Assembly: GCF_030161235.1 (NCBI RefSeq)
Contig: NZ_BSPW01000092.1
Coordinates: 1 to 34,089, forward strand
Direction of reading: 5' to 3'
From: Vibrio zhanjiangensis
GTDB taxonomy: Bacteria; Pseudomonadota; Gammaproteobacteria; Enterobacterales; Vibrionaceae
Length of the DNA stretch: 34,089 nt
Made by a program: the position numbers and the translations under genes. Below, piece after piece: positions 8,488 to 16,785 of the stretch. A model generated the notes under the pieces. That model was not told the origin of the DNA and made no database searches. It worked only from the letters and a program-made list of their open reading frames with translations. Each line of letters opens with the position of its first letter. Positions within the stretch are counted from its first letter, which is position 1.

Positions 8488-8489
8488 AA

Positions 8490-9704
8490 TTATTTACTCA
8501 GTGTCGCTAAGGCTTTGTCTAAGCGAGAAAATCCTTCCTCAACCTCCTGCTTAGTGATCACCAAGGATGGCGTAAAGCGCACGACATTGGTGCCGGCAAC
8601 CAGCACCATCAAGCCTTCTTTACCCGCTGCAACCAAAATATCACGAGCGCGCCCTTGCCACTTTTCATTGAGTGCTGCGCCAAGCAAGAGACCTTTACCG
8701 CGAATTTCGGCAAACATCTGATACTTTTCGTTGAGTTTATTGAGACCTTCTCTAAACCAAGTTTCGCGCTCTGCGACACCTTTTAGCGTCTCTGGATCGC
8801 TGACAATATCCACCACAGCTCCAGCCACAGCACAAGCCAGCGGGTTGCCCCCATAAGTCGAACCATGTGTCCCTACTTTAAGATGCTCAGCCAGCTCTGC
8901 GGTGGTGAGCATTGCGCCAATTGGAAAGCCGCCGCCGAGTGATTTTGCAGTGCTCAAAATATCTGGAGTCACACCGAGGCCTTGATAAGCATAAAAGTGA
9001 CCTGTACGGCCATTGCCTGTTTGTACTTCATCAAAAATAAGTAAAGCATTGTGTTTATCACACAGCTCACGAACTGTTTGTACAAACTCGTCTGTTGGCG
9101 AGATGATACCGCCTTCACCTTGAAGCGGCTCCATCATGATGGCACACGTGCGATCAGAAATATGCGCACGTAAGGTGTCGACATCATTGTAGGGTAAATG
9201 GGTAATATCGCCGGGTTTTGGACCAAAACCATCAGAATATGCCGCTTGGCCACCTACGGTCACGGTAAAGAAAGTGCGGCCATGGAAACCTTGCGTAAAA
9301 GCGATAATTTCAGATTTTTCTGGCCCAAACTTATCTGCTGCATAGCGACGTGCAAGCTTAAGCGCCGCTTCGTTAGCTTCTGCACCTGAGTTGGCATAAA
9401 ATACTTTGTCTGCAAAGCTCACTTGAGTCAGTTTTTTCGCCAAACGCAGCGCTGGCTCATTGGTCATCACATTACTAAGGTGCCACAGCTTTTGCCCTTG
9501 CTCTGTTAGCGCTTTGACCATGGCTGGGTGACAATGTCCAAGACAGCTCACCGCAATACCACCAGCAAAATCGATGTATTCTTTACCTTGCTGATCCCAA
9601 ACGCGCGCACCTTCACCTTTCACAGGCACCATTTCCATCGGGTTATAACAAGGTACCATGACCTCATCAAACAAACCGCGTTCTACTTTACTTTCAACTG
9701 TCAT
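8490..9704 (-). CDS. argD: Acetylornithine/succinylornithine aminotransferase
   Basis: A 404-residue PLP-dependent class-III aminotransferase that can serve both arginine synthesis (N-acetylornithine, ArgD) and the AST pathway (succinylornithine, AstC). The PLP lysine is Lys254 in STAKSLGGGFPIG; DEVQTGNGRTG and YANSGAEANEAALKLAR are family blocks. The start at 9704 is chosen because GAGAGGG lies 8 bases upstream and MTVESKVERGLF is the expected N-terminus. The frame is open further up, to 9773, but the extra peptide looks unconserved. Its place ahead of astA and astD argues for an AST role; no second copy is in the window, so a dual role is likely. Confidence 0.93.
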   Translation of the reverse strand: MTVESKVERGLFDEVMVPCYNPMEMVPVKGEGARVWDQQGKEYIDFAGGIAVSCLGHCHPAMVKALTEQGQKLWHLSNVMTNEPALRLAKKLTQVSFADKVFYANSGAEANEAALKLARRYAADKFGPEKSEIIAFTQGFHGRTFFTVTVGGQAAYSDGFGPKPGDITHLPYNDVDTLRAHISDRTCAIMMEPLQGEGGIISPTDEFVQTVRELCDKHNALLIFDEVQTGNGRTGHFYAYQGLGVTPDILSTAKSLGGGFPIGAMLTTAELAEHLKVGTHGSTYGGNPLACAVAGAVVDIVSDPETLKGVAERETWFREGLNKLNEKYQMFAEIRGKGLLLGAALNEKWQGRARDILVAAGKEGLMVLVAGTNVVRFTPSLVITKQEVEEGFSRLDKALATLSK

Positions 9705-9781
9705 CGCACATTCCCTCTCGATACCGCATGCCAGGCAACTTTTGCATCCCTGCTCTCTTGTTACTGAAAGCACATTTTGTT

Positions 9782-9832
9782 TTGCATATAAGCAATTACG
9801 GCATTGTATTTACATTTAATTAACCATTTCAA
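9782..9832 (-). promoter_or_regulatory. Predicted argD/ast promoter with inverted repeat at the start site
   Basis: On the minus strand TTGAAA (9832-9827) and TACAAT (9808-9803), each a 5/6 match, are 18 bases apart. A near-palindrome TTGCATATAAGCAA (9782-9795) sits where transcription should begin and could be an operator. No sigma-54 -24/-12 element was found, unlike the E. coli ast promoter. Confidence 0.5.
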
Positions 9833-10050
9833 TAGTGAATTATTCCTTTTATTTCACTTTGAAAAGGCAGCTCCTCACTTTGGTTGAGTATTTATGCATT
9901 AAGTCACTGCTTTTATGAAGCAATATATTCTTATAGCTAACATAAGCTGTCGTTAAGCATGGTGATTACAGGGTTAGGAGGTGAATACATAAAGGGAAAG
10001 CGAATAGTTTTTCACAACATATTCTCTGATTGAAATATGAAAAAAATGTT
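9833..10050. other. Gap between the ast promoter and the pabA terminator
   Basis: AT-rich DNA with no open frame, ribosome-binding site or clear repeat. It may hold upstream activator sites for the ast promoter, but I see no convincing CRP or ArgR site. Confidence 0.4.
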
Positions 10051-10076
10051 AAAAAAAGTGATCGTTATCAGACTTT
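10051..10076 (-). terminator. Predicted terminator of pabA
   Basis: On the minus strand, AAAGT and GAT pair with ATC and ACTTT around a 4-base loop with a 2-base bulge, followed directly by seven T residues. It starts 18 bases after the pabA stop. Confidence 0.6.
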
Positions 10077-10093
10077 AGTTAGAGGGAAACGGC

Positions 10094-10672
10094 TCATCGA
10101 CGCAAAAAATTAGCCAGTAACTCGTGGCCTTGCTCGGTTTTGATTGATTCTGGATGAAACTGAACTGCTTCAATCGGCAGAGTTTTATGTTGAAAACCCA
10201 TGATTTCATCCATTGAACCATCTTCTCGCGTTGTCCATGCGGTTAGCTCAAAGCAATCGGGTAAACTATCATTTTTCACCACCAGCGAGTGGTAACGAGT
10301 GACAGTGAGTGGGTTATTGAGTCGGGTAAATACGCTGCGGTTATTATGGCGAATAGCGGATGTTTTACCGTGCATCACCTGGCGTGCGCGCACCACTTCT
10401 CCGCCAAACACTTGCGCAATGGCTTGATGGCCTAAGCACACACCCAAAATAGGTAATTTACCTGCAAAATGCTTAATGGCGCTGAGTGAGATACCTGCTT
10501 CATTTGGCGTGCATGGACCTGGTGAGATCACCAAATGCGTGGGATTGAGCGCTTCAATCTGTTCAAGACTCATTTGATCGTTACGCACCACCTTAACCTC
10601 TGCGCCCAACTCACAAAAGTACTGATACAAGTTGTAGGTAAAAGAGTCGTAATTATCGATGATCAGCAGCAT
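10094..10672 (-). CDS. pabA: Aminodeoxychorismate/anthranilate synthase glutaminase PabA
   Basis: A 192-residue class-I glutamine amidotransferase supplying ammonia to chorismate for p-aminobenzoate (folate) synthesis. The oxyanion strand is SPGPCTPNEAG, the nucleophile Cys79 is in GVCLGHQAI, and His173 and Glu175 (FHPES) complete the triad. The start MLLIIDNYDSFTYNL at 10672 is the family N-terminus; a 23-residue in-frame extension to 10741 is unlikely. An AAGAG motif lies close upstream. The placement next to argD and crp copies the E. coli crp–argD–pabA neighbourhood, which favours PabA over TrpG; no trp genes are near. PabB is not in the window. Confidence 0.9.
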   Translation of the reverse strand: MLLIIDNYDSFTYNLYQYFCELGAEVKVVRNDQMSLEQIEALNPTHLVISPGPCTPNEAGISLSAIKHFAGKLPILGVCLGHQAIAQVFGGEVVRARQVMHGKTSAIRHNNRSVFTRLNNPLTVTRYHSLVVKNDSLPDCFELTAWTTREDGSMDEIMGFQHKTLPIEAVQFHPESIKTEQGHELLANFLRR

Positions 10673-11056
10673 AGCTCTTAAATGGTTTTGATAAATCGCA
10701 TAGATGAGGCGGTATTGTGCATTACCAAAGCCGAAAGGCAAGGATTAACTGACACTCGCTTGCCCCTTGCGAGCATCAATACCGTCAAAGTGCTTTCATT
10801 TGCTCACAAAAACAACGCCAGCTAAAAACAAACTTCCATTTTCAAATGATCGCGGAAGATACCTTGCTGCTTGTGTTGACCAAATGCACAGAGTTAAACC
10901 TTTCCATATATGAGACTTGCTGCCAATTATCATTTAATCATCGCCAGCTGCAGATAATTTATAGAATCATCGCTACACATTGACAATGGTTATCTCTATA
11001 ATTTTCGACTTGTCAAAAAGTGAACATGATTGATAGTAAATTAACGAGAACAATAA
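10673..11056. other. Divergent gap between pabA and the small exported protein gene
   Basis: No gene is seen. TATAAT at 10997-11002 is a likely -10 box for the plus-strand gene at 11057, with a poor -35 (TACACA, 17 bases upstream). The pabA promoter must also lie here but no strong hexamer pair stands out. Confidence 0.4.
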
Positions 11057-11427
11057 ATGAAATTGAAATACCTTGCAGTGGCTGGCCTTGCTGTCTTTGC
11101 ATTAAAACCACCTCAGTAGAAAGCATCCACACCACAGCATCACAACAAACCATTGATGAAGCGAAAAAGGACTTCAACTGTGCAGAAGGCTTCAAAGTGC
11201 TCGATAACGGCGTAATTTATTACACTAAGCAACTGGCTGGAAAATACCGTTGGAATCCAGTTCATACCAAAGAGCTTAGCTATCGTATGTCTTGTGAAGA
11301 CTTTCGTTGGTATCTCGAGCGCGGAATGGTGGTCAGGATAGCGCTCAGAGGTAAAGGGGCTGTAACATTCGACTACGATTTAGAGCGCTGCGAAACGGAA
11401 GCGCCAACCAATCTTTACGAGTCGTAA
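11057..11427 (+). pseudogene. Small exported protein, frameshifted in an A run
   Basis: ATG 11057 opens a clear signal peptide, MKLKYLAVAGLAVFALK, but the frame meets TAG after 20 codons. The next frame takes over at the A4 run (about 11102-11106) and continues TTSVESIHTTASQ… to the stop at 11427. Adding one A restores a single protein of about 123 residues. The mature part has two Cys (DFNCAEGF and MSCEDF) plus one near the end (ERCET), and a central YYTKQLAGKYRW segment. I do not recognise a family. It stands alone between pabA and xds and has its own -10 box. The frameshift may be real or a homopolymer read error. Confidence 0.6.
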
Positions 11428-11433
11428 TATCAA

Positions 11434-11455
11434 CCGCCACTGCCTGCAGTGGCGG
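11434..11455. terminator. Bidirectional terminator between convergent genes
   Basis: CCGCCACTG and CAGTGGCGG form a perfect 9-bp stem around CCTG, just after the small exported gene, followed on the plus strand by GGTTTATTTT. It also lies 20 bases after the xds stop on the minus strand. Confidence 0.8.
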
Positions 11456-11475
11456 GGTTTATTTTACAGCGAGCC

Positions 11476-14082
11476 TTATTTACGTCTGCGCCATAGGGCT
11501 AGACCAAATAAAGATAAGACAGCGCCCAAACCAAATGAGCCGGCCATTTTTAACTCAAGCACCGCAGGGTCGTGATCTGATGAGCGAAAGTGATCGCTAT
11601 ATTTGGGCAAATTGCCTGTGTATTTATCACTGTATTCGAACAGGGTCGACTCACCGCCATTAATATGCCACTCAGTGGCATCGACGACATATTTTTCAAG
11701 ACTAGGACTTATCAAGATATGATCGAGCGCACCCACTTCATCATTGTATGAGAAACTCCAGTTGTCTGGATGTTTAGTGGCAACCGCATTAATGTAACCA
11801 TAGCTGTGATGAATGACCTCACCCTGATCGCCAAATTGCTCTACGCCACCAATATAGGTATTACGCGCCGCTTTAATCACTTTGCCATATTGCTTTTGGC
11901 TGTAATCGGTCAGCACCAATAGCGGGTCTTCTTTACCGTAAGCATTTAAATCGCCCAATATCACTTTATGGCCAGGAATATCTTTCAGTGCCTCGCCGAG
12001 TGCCACTGCAGCGGCAACACGGAAGTTCTCACACGCGCCTTGCTGATCGAGGTCTTGTCCACCCTGACCACCCTCATCGATGGGCGCTGCGTCTTCCCAG
12101 CATTTGGAGCCTTTTGACTTAAAGTGGTTAACCGCAACCGTGAGCAAACCTTGTTTGTTTTTGCCTTTAATTTTAAAAGTGGGGGCGAGTGTATTGCGCT
12201 GGTAATTCTTACCATCTTCAATCACTTTTCCATCACCATCAAGCACCTCTGGCGCTTGTTGGCTTGGCATCTCAATCACACGCGGTGTTTTGAGTTTGGC
12301 CACCTTCGGTCGATACAGCACCCCAGTGGTAATGGCATCCGTGCCGATATAATCATTTTTGTCCTTAATGCCGTCACCATTGGTATCTAGGGCGACAAAG
12401 GTATAACGATCTTTTTTGTTATCAATCCGCTGGTTTAACTGCTCAACAAGCTGGGCAATAGCACCATTTTCGCCCAAGCCATTATTTTCAATTTCCATCA
12501 ACCCTATGATATCGGCATCTAGGCGCAAAATGGCATTCACAATTTTGGCTTGCTGAATTTCAAATTCTGCATAGGTCTTAGCGCCACGGTTATCTCCATG
12601 AGGATTGTTATCACCACCAAAAGGAGAGTTAAAATAGTTAAGTACGTTAAAGGTTGCGATTCTTAAATCGCCCTTTTCTTCAACCTCTGGTTGCTGAGTA
12701 CGTGGGTAGCGGCGAATAAAATTGTCTTTGCTTAAGGTATTGGTGGCAATTAAACGATAATCGCCATAGCTGTAACTTAGCACCCCTTCAAGCCCAACGA
12801 TAGTATCGCCAATGCGAATATAATCTTCGGTTGAGCCGTCTTGATCGACATCGGTTAAACCAAAGTCAGGGTAATAAGGAATCACGCCATTAGGCGCTTT
12901 GTGGTCAGACTCAACAAATAAACGCCGATCACTATTGTCCGTACTTTGCTGCTTAGCCCTCTCTGAACCGGCAGCAAATTTCTGATTGGGATGTAGGCTA
13001 ACCCGCCCTTTGGCTAAAGCGAGGTTATTCCGTTTGGCATCATAATCATAACCAAAGGTTCGCGTAACGCGCATATCTAAATCTGCGGTGGTCCTAACCA
13101 GCATACCTTCGTAGCGCTCTAGCGTTTGTTCAAAGCTGGCATCGTCGGCCAACATATCGATCTCTGTTGCAACTGGCGGTGTGTGTTCGCCCAGCTTCTC
13201 CCATGTATTGTTACCCGCTTTTAGCTGGGTCTGCTGATAGTATTCCTGCACTTTACCTTTTACACACACCAAATCGCCCGGTTTGAGATCAGACTGAGAT
13301 TGGTTGGTTTCAACAAATAGACCTTCTGAGGTCTTAGGATTACCATCATCGTCCGGCGCTTGCAGGTAAAAGCCTTTGGTTAAGCCACGGGTGACCGCGC
13401 TCACTATGCCTTTTACATACACCTCTTGATCTGAGATAAAATCACCATCTTCAAGTAATGGAGAGCGACTGCCCTCACCTTGGATCTTTTGAATTGAGGT
13501 AAAGACTGGCTCATGACCGTCTTGCTCGCAAGCAAACGGCTCTGGTGCTTGGCCACCATTAAGCTCGCCCAAACCTTGAATGTCATTTTTATCTGATTCT
13601 AGCCAATTTGAAGCTTGATAATGAGAGGAAGGAGAAAAATCATCTTGGCTGCGTGTTAATGTGACATCTTTAGCAAAATTATTTCCGCCCATATCACCAA
13701 TGATATCATGCACTTGACCATTTTTGAGTAACGCAATCGGATCATTACCGTTGAAGCCAAGTACATCATTATCTAAAAAATCACAGAGGTTTTGAATGTC
13801 CTCGTTTGATTGCGAATGGCCAATCACTAAGACGCTTTTCGCCTGTATGACTTTATCATCTAATGACAGCTTGCTATTCCAATTGCCGTCACCATTGATT
13901 GATTTGGCCAAACTGTAACCATCAAGCGACACTTGTGTCTCACCGGTATTGGCGATTTCAATGGCTTTATTATTGCTGCTACCTTCGACGTATTGAGAAA
14001 TAATGATCTCAGACATTGCTGGCGTAGAGAGAACACTTGCGACCACTGCTGCAAGTAGGGTAGGAGTTAGTTGTTGTTTCAT
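11476..14082 (-). CDS. xds: Extracellular nuclease, ExeM/NucH family (Xds-like)
   Basis: An 868-residue secreted DNase. A signal peptide (MKQQLTPTLLAAVVASVLS…) is followed by a lamin-tail domain (EIIISQYVEGSSNNKAIEI, about 25-170), an OB-fold-like region (about 195-330), and an endonuclease/exonuclease/phosphatase domain: IATFNVLNYF, the metal ligand Glu in LMEIENNG, GDLNAYGKEDPL, and SDHDPAVLEL. The C-terminus GSFGLGAVLSLFGLALWRRRK is a GlyGly-CTERM sorting signal, processed by rhombosortase in vibrios. In V. cholerae the Xds nuclease degrades extracellular DNA for phosphate and nutrient use and sits in the same neighbourhood as I recall. ATG 14082 is chosen for the AAGGTGG motif 6 bases upstream; a GTG three codons earlier is less likely. 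Confidence 0.93.
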   Translation of the reverse strand: MKQQLTPTLLAAVVASVLSTPAMSEIIISQYVEGSSNNKAIEIANTGETQVSLDGYSLAKSINGDGNWNSKLSLDDKVIQAKSVLVIGHSQSNEDIQNLCDFLDNDVLGFNGNDPIALLKNGQVHDIIGDMGGNNFAKDVTLTRSQDDFSPSSHYQASNWLESDKNDIQGLGELNGGQAPEPFACEQDGHEPVFTSIQKIQGEGSRSPLLEDGDFISDQEVYVKGIVSAVTRGLTKGFYLQAPDDDGNPKTSEGLFVETNQSQSDLKPGDLVCVKGKVQEYYQQTQLKAGNNTWEKLGEHTPPVATEIDMLADDASFEQTLERYEGMLVRTTADLDMRVTRTFGYDYDAKRNNLALAKGRVSLHPNQKFAAGSERAKQQSTDNSDRRLFVESDHKAPNGVIPYYPDFGLTDVDQDGSTEDYIRIGDTIVGLEGVLSYSYGDYRLIATNTLSKDNFIRRYPRTQQPEVEEKGDLRIATFNVLNYFNSPFGGDNNPHGDNRGAKTYAEFEIQQAKIVNAILRLDADIIGLMEIENNGLGENGAIAQLVEQLNQRIDNKKDRYTFVALDTNGDGIKDKNDYIGTDAITTGVLYRPKVAKLKTPRVIEMPSQQAPEVLDGDGKVIEDGKNYQRNTLAPTFKIKGKNKQGLLTVAVNHFKSKGSKCWEDAAPIDEGGQGGQDLDQQGACENFRVAAAVALGEALKDIPGHKVILGDLNAYGKEDPLLVLTDYSQKQYGKVIKAARNTYIGGVEQFGDQGEVIHHSYGYINAVATKHPDNWSFSYNDEVGALDHILISPSLEKYVVDATEWHINGGESTLFEYSDKYTGNLPKYSDHFRSSDHDPAVLELKMAGSFGLGAVLSLFGLALWRRRK

Positions 14083-14108
14083 TCTGTCCACCTTGCGTCG
14101 CTTCCTTT

Positions 14109-14138
14109 GTTATATAGGGTATAGAAAGCGCGTTTCAA
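14109..14138 (-). promoter_or_regulatory. Predicted xds promoter
   Basis: On the minus strand TTGAAA (14138-14133) and TATAAC (14114-14109), both 5/6 matches, are 18 bases apart and about 27 bases before the start codon. No Pho box was convincing nearby. Confidence 0.5.
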
Positions 14139-14365
14139 TTCCCTTTTCCTGTTGAGAAAAGACTTATAAAGCTCGACCAGTGTTGATGTTTTTTATGAAA
14201 CTAAAAACAACATTCAGTGACATTGAGATTTCGATCTCATAGATAAGATAAATATTTGAATAAGCGTCAAACTTTCACTGAGTCTGCAACGTCATGTTAC
14301 AAATTGGAAGCTAGGTATCAAGATGTGAGCAGATTGGCCCCTAAACTAGAATAAAGACTCGAAAA
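14139..14365. other. Gap upstream of xds
   Basis: No gene. The only structure seen is a 6-bp hairpin TGAGAT-TTCG-ATCTCA at 14224-14239. It lies upstream of the predicted xds promoter, so it would be DNA-level or part of a fxsA read-through RNA. Confidence 0.35.
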
Positions 14366-14391
14366 ATAAAGGGACGAATCCACCATCCCCT
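14362..14391 (-). terminator. Probable terminator of fxsA
   Basis: On the minus strand, AGGGGA pairs imperfectly with TCCCT around an 11-base loop and is followed by TTATTTTT, shortly after the fxsA stop. Confidence 0.4.
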
Positions 14392-14400
14392 CTATCGATA

Positions 14401-14892
14401 CTATGGCTTGTTGAGGTGATTATTATTGTCATCATCTTTACGCTCATACTCACCTTCAAAGGTATGACCATCATTGTTTCTGCGGTGTGTAAAACGTTCT
14501 TCTTGGTACTGGTGTGCGCCAAAACCCGCAGACGCTTTCACGACCATTTTTGTCATTAGATATTTGGCCAAAGCGCGCCGCGGTGCTGGTAAAAGCACTA
14601 TCATACCCATCGCATCGGTCAAAAAGCCCGGAATAAAAAGCAGCACTCCAACGGCAGCAAGTAGAACACCTTCAAATATTTGTTGCGCTGGCAGCTCTCC
14701 TTGTTGAAGGCGACTTTGTACCGAAAGCAATGTCTGTAGCCCCTGACTGCGCACCAAAGAGACACCAACAAATGCCGTCAAAAACACCATGGCGATCGTT
14801 GGCCATAAGCCAAGATAATCGCCAACCGAAATAAACAAACTTATCTCGATAACAGGAACCAATATGAATATTAAGAATACGATAGCAAACAC
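14401..14892 (-). CDS. fxsA: FxsA family membrane protein
   Basis: A 163-residue inner-membrane protein with hydrophobic stretches at about 1-22, 28-45 and 72-100 (ILVPVIEISLFISVGDYLG, FVGVSLVRSQG, LLFIPGFLTDAMG), all typical of FxsA. The C-terminal 40 residues are hydrophilic, ending in a charged Asp/Asn-rich tail. FxsA in E. coli is linked to phage F exclusion; its cell function is unclear. The start is GTG at 14892, with AGGAGG 4 bases upstream. It is divergent from aspA, and in E. coli fxsA is also next to aspA. Confidence 0.92.
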   Translation of the reverse strand: MFAIVFLIFILVPVIEISLFISVGDYLGLWPTIAMVFLTAFVGVSLVRSQGLQTLLSVQSRLQQGELPAQQIFEGVLLAAVGVLLFIPGFLTDAMGMIVLLPAPRRALAKYLMTKMVVKASAGFGAHQYQEERFTHRRNNDGHTFEGEYERKDDDNNNHLNKP

Positions 14893-15186
14893 ATGCCCTC
14901 CTTTGTTGGCCCTAGTGTAAGCTCAAAGTCGGCTAAATCTCAAACGAAAGCCATAAAATTCATCCTGCGGCACGCAATCTCATCCCCATTGGGTAAGAGA
15001 AATAATTCACTTGGCCAAAAAACAAAAAAGTGATCGACCTACTATTTTTATCCGCTGAGTGAAGTATCATGAGCCACATAAGTCAGGACGTATTTTACAG
15101 CCAAAAACTCTGACGAATGGATTCTTAAGTTGCAGAATGGCGAGCATTTGTATTTATCATCAGAATAATTATCTAAGGATCCTATA

Positions 15187-16635
15187 ATGGCTACCCTAAC
15201 TGAGACCCTACACCCAACTCACTCAACGCGTATTGAAGAAGATCTTCTCGGTGAGCGACATGTTCCCGCCGATGCTTATTACGGCATCCATACTTTGCGG
15301 GCAATTGAAAACTTCAACATCTCAAATGCCACCATTTCAGATGTGCCCGAATTTATTCGCGGTATGGTCATGACCAAAAAAGCGGCGGCTCTTGCCAACA
15401 GTGAGCTTGGTGTCCTGCCCCAAGACATTGCGCAATATATCGTCAAGGCATGCGATCTTATCTTGGAGACGGGCAAATGCATGGATCAGTTTCCCTCTGA
15501 TGTATTTCAAGGTGGGGCCGGTACTTCTGTCAATATGAATACCAATGAAGTTATCGCTAACGTCGCGCTGGAACTTATGGGTAAAGAAAAAGGGCAATAT
15601 CAGTTCATTAACCCCAACGACCACGTCAACAAGAGCCAATCAACCAACTGTGCTTATCCAACCGGCTTTCGTATTGCGGTTTACAACAGCGTCCAAACAC
15701 TGATTGAATCGATAGAATATTTGAAAGGTGCATTTGCACTTAAAAGCACAGAATTCAAAGACATACTCAAAATGGGCCGCACGCAACTCCAAGATGCAGT
15801 ACCCATGACAGTAGGCCAAGAATTCCATGCTTGGTCCGTCACCTTAAATGAGGAAATCCGTGCCCTTGAGTACACATCCAAGCTACTGCTTGAAATTAAT
15901 CTAGGCGCAACAGCAATAGGCACTGGGCTTAATGCGGCTGAAGGTTACCAACAGTTGGCTGTGAAGCATTTGGCACAGGTCACTGGGTTAGATGTGGTTC
16001 CAGCAGAAGATCTGATTGAAGCAACATCAGACTGTGGCGCTTATGTAATGACTCATGGCGCTCTCAAACGCCTCGCGGTTAAACTATCGAAAATATGTAA
16101 CGATCTGCGCCTTCTATCTTCTGGTCCTCGCGCTGGTATCAATGAGCTTAACCTGCCAGAACTACAGGCCGGGTCTTCAATTATGCCAGCGAAAGTGAAC
16201 CCTGTGGTACCTGAAGTCGTCAATCAAGTGTGCTTTAAAGTATTGGGTAACGACAATACCATTTCGTTTGCCGCAGAAGGCGGTCAATTACAACTCAATG
16301 TCATGGAACCAGTGATTGCCCAAAGTATGTTTGAGTCGATTTCTTTACTTTCCAATGCATGCGTCAACCTGCGCGATAAGTGTATTGATGGCATCACAGT
16401 CAATAAAGAAGTGTGTGAAGGGTATGTATACAACTCGATTGGCATCGTCACCTACCTCAACCCGTACATTGGTCATCATGAAGGCGACATCGTCGGTAAA
16501 ATCTGCGCGGAAACAGGCAAGAGTGTCAAAGACGTTGTGCTAGAACGTGGATTACTGACGGAAGAGGAACTCGACGATATCCTAAACGCCGAAAACTTCA
16601 TGCATCCCAAATACAAAGCAAAACGCTATCAGTAA
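15187..16635 (+). CDS. aspA: Aspartate ammonia-lyase AspA
   Basis: A 482-residue homotetrameric lyase that converts aspartate to fumarate and ammonia. The fumarase/aspartase signature GSSIMPAKVNP is at residues 329-339, with the catalytic Ser in the flexible loop. TSVNMNTNEVIAN and NDHVNKSQSTN are further superfamily blocks. The N-terminal RIEEDLLGERHVPADAYYGIHTLRA fits AspA rather than fumarase C. AAGGAT lies upstream of the ATG. With dcuA downstream it supports anaerobic fumarate respiration from aspartate, as in E. coli. Confidence 0.97.
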   Translation: MATLTETLHPTHSTRIEEDLLGERHVPADAYYGIHTLRAIENFNISNATISDVPEFIRGMVMTKKAAALANSELGVLPQDIAQYIVKACDLILETGKCMDQFPSDVFQGGAGTSVNMNTNEVIANVALELMGKEKGQYQFINPNDHVNKSQSTNCAYPTGFRIAVYNSVQTLIESIEYLKGAFALKSTEFKDILKMGRTQLQDAVPMTVGQEFHAWSVTLNEEIRALEYTSKLLLEINLGATAIGTGLNAAEGYQQLAVKHLAQVTGLDVVPAEDLIEATSDCGAYVMTHGALKRLAVKLSKICNDLRLLSSGPRAGINELNLPELQAGSSIMPAKVNPVVPEVVNQVCFKVLGNDNTISFAAEGGQLQLNVMEPVIAQSMFESISLLSNACVNLRDKCIDGITVNKEVCEGYVYNSIGIVTYLNPYIGHHEGDIVGKICAETGKSVKDVVLERGLLTEEELDDILNAENFMHPKYKAKRYQ

Positions 16636-16649
16636 GGATCAAACCGATT

Positions 16650-16674
16650 AAGGGCCTAACTAAGGCCCTTTTTT
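16650..16674 (+). terminator. Terminator after aspA
   Basis: AAGGGCCT and AGGCCCTT form a perfect 8-bp stem with a 5-base loop, followed by TTTT, 14 bases after the aspA stop. dcuA then depends on read-through or its own promoter in 16675-16785. Confidence 0.8.
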
Positions 16675-16785
16675 GGGCACCAAATTTTAACCCACAATTA
16701 AAACATGGATTAAACTCTCTCCCATTTATCCAAATACTGAGTGTTTAATACCCTGCTATCACAAAAAATATAAGAGGTATCGATT

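Noticed and set aside
9705..9773. N-terminal extension of argD with four Cys
   Set aside because: The inner ATG has a better ribosome-binding motif and the family N-terminus; the extension probably lies in the mRNA leader.
10094..10672. TrpG instead of PabA
   Set aside because: The two are close in sequence, but there are no trp genes and the position next to argD and crp is that of pabA.
14285..14310. Pho box upstream of xds
   Set aside because: Only the first half-repeat resembles the consensus; the second fails.
15029..15044. CRP/FNR site before aspA (AGTGA-TCGACC-TACTA)
   Set aside because: The right half matches at only two positions, so it is no better than chance in AT-rich DNA.
15279..15923. 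Several minus-strand open frames inside aspA
   Set aside because: They mirror a strongly conserved gene, have no ribosome-binding sites and encode Cys/His-rich low-similarity sequence.
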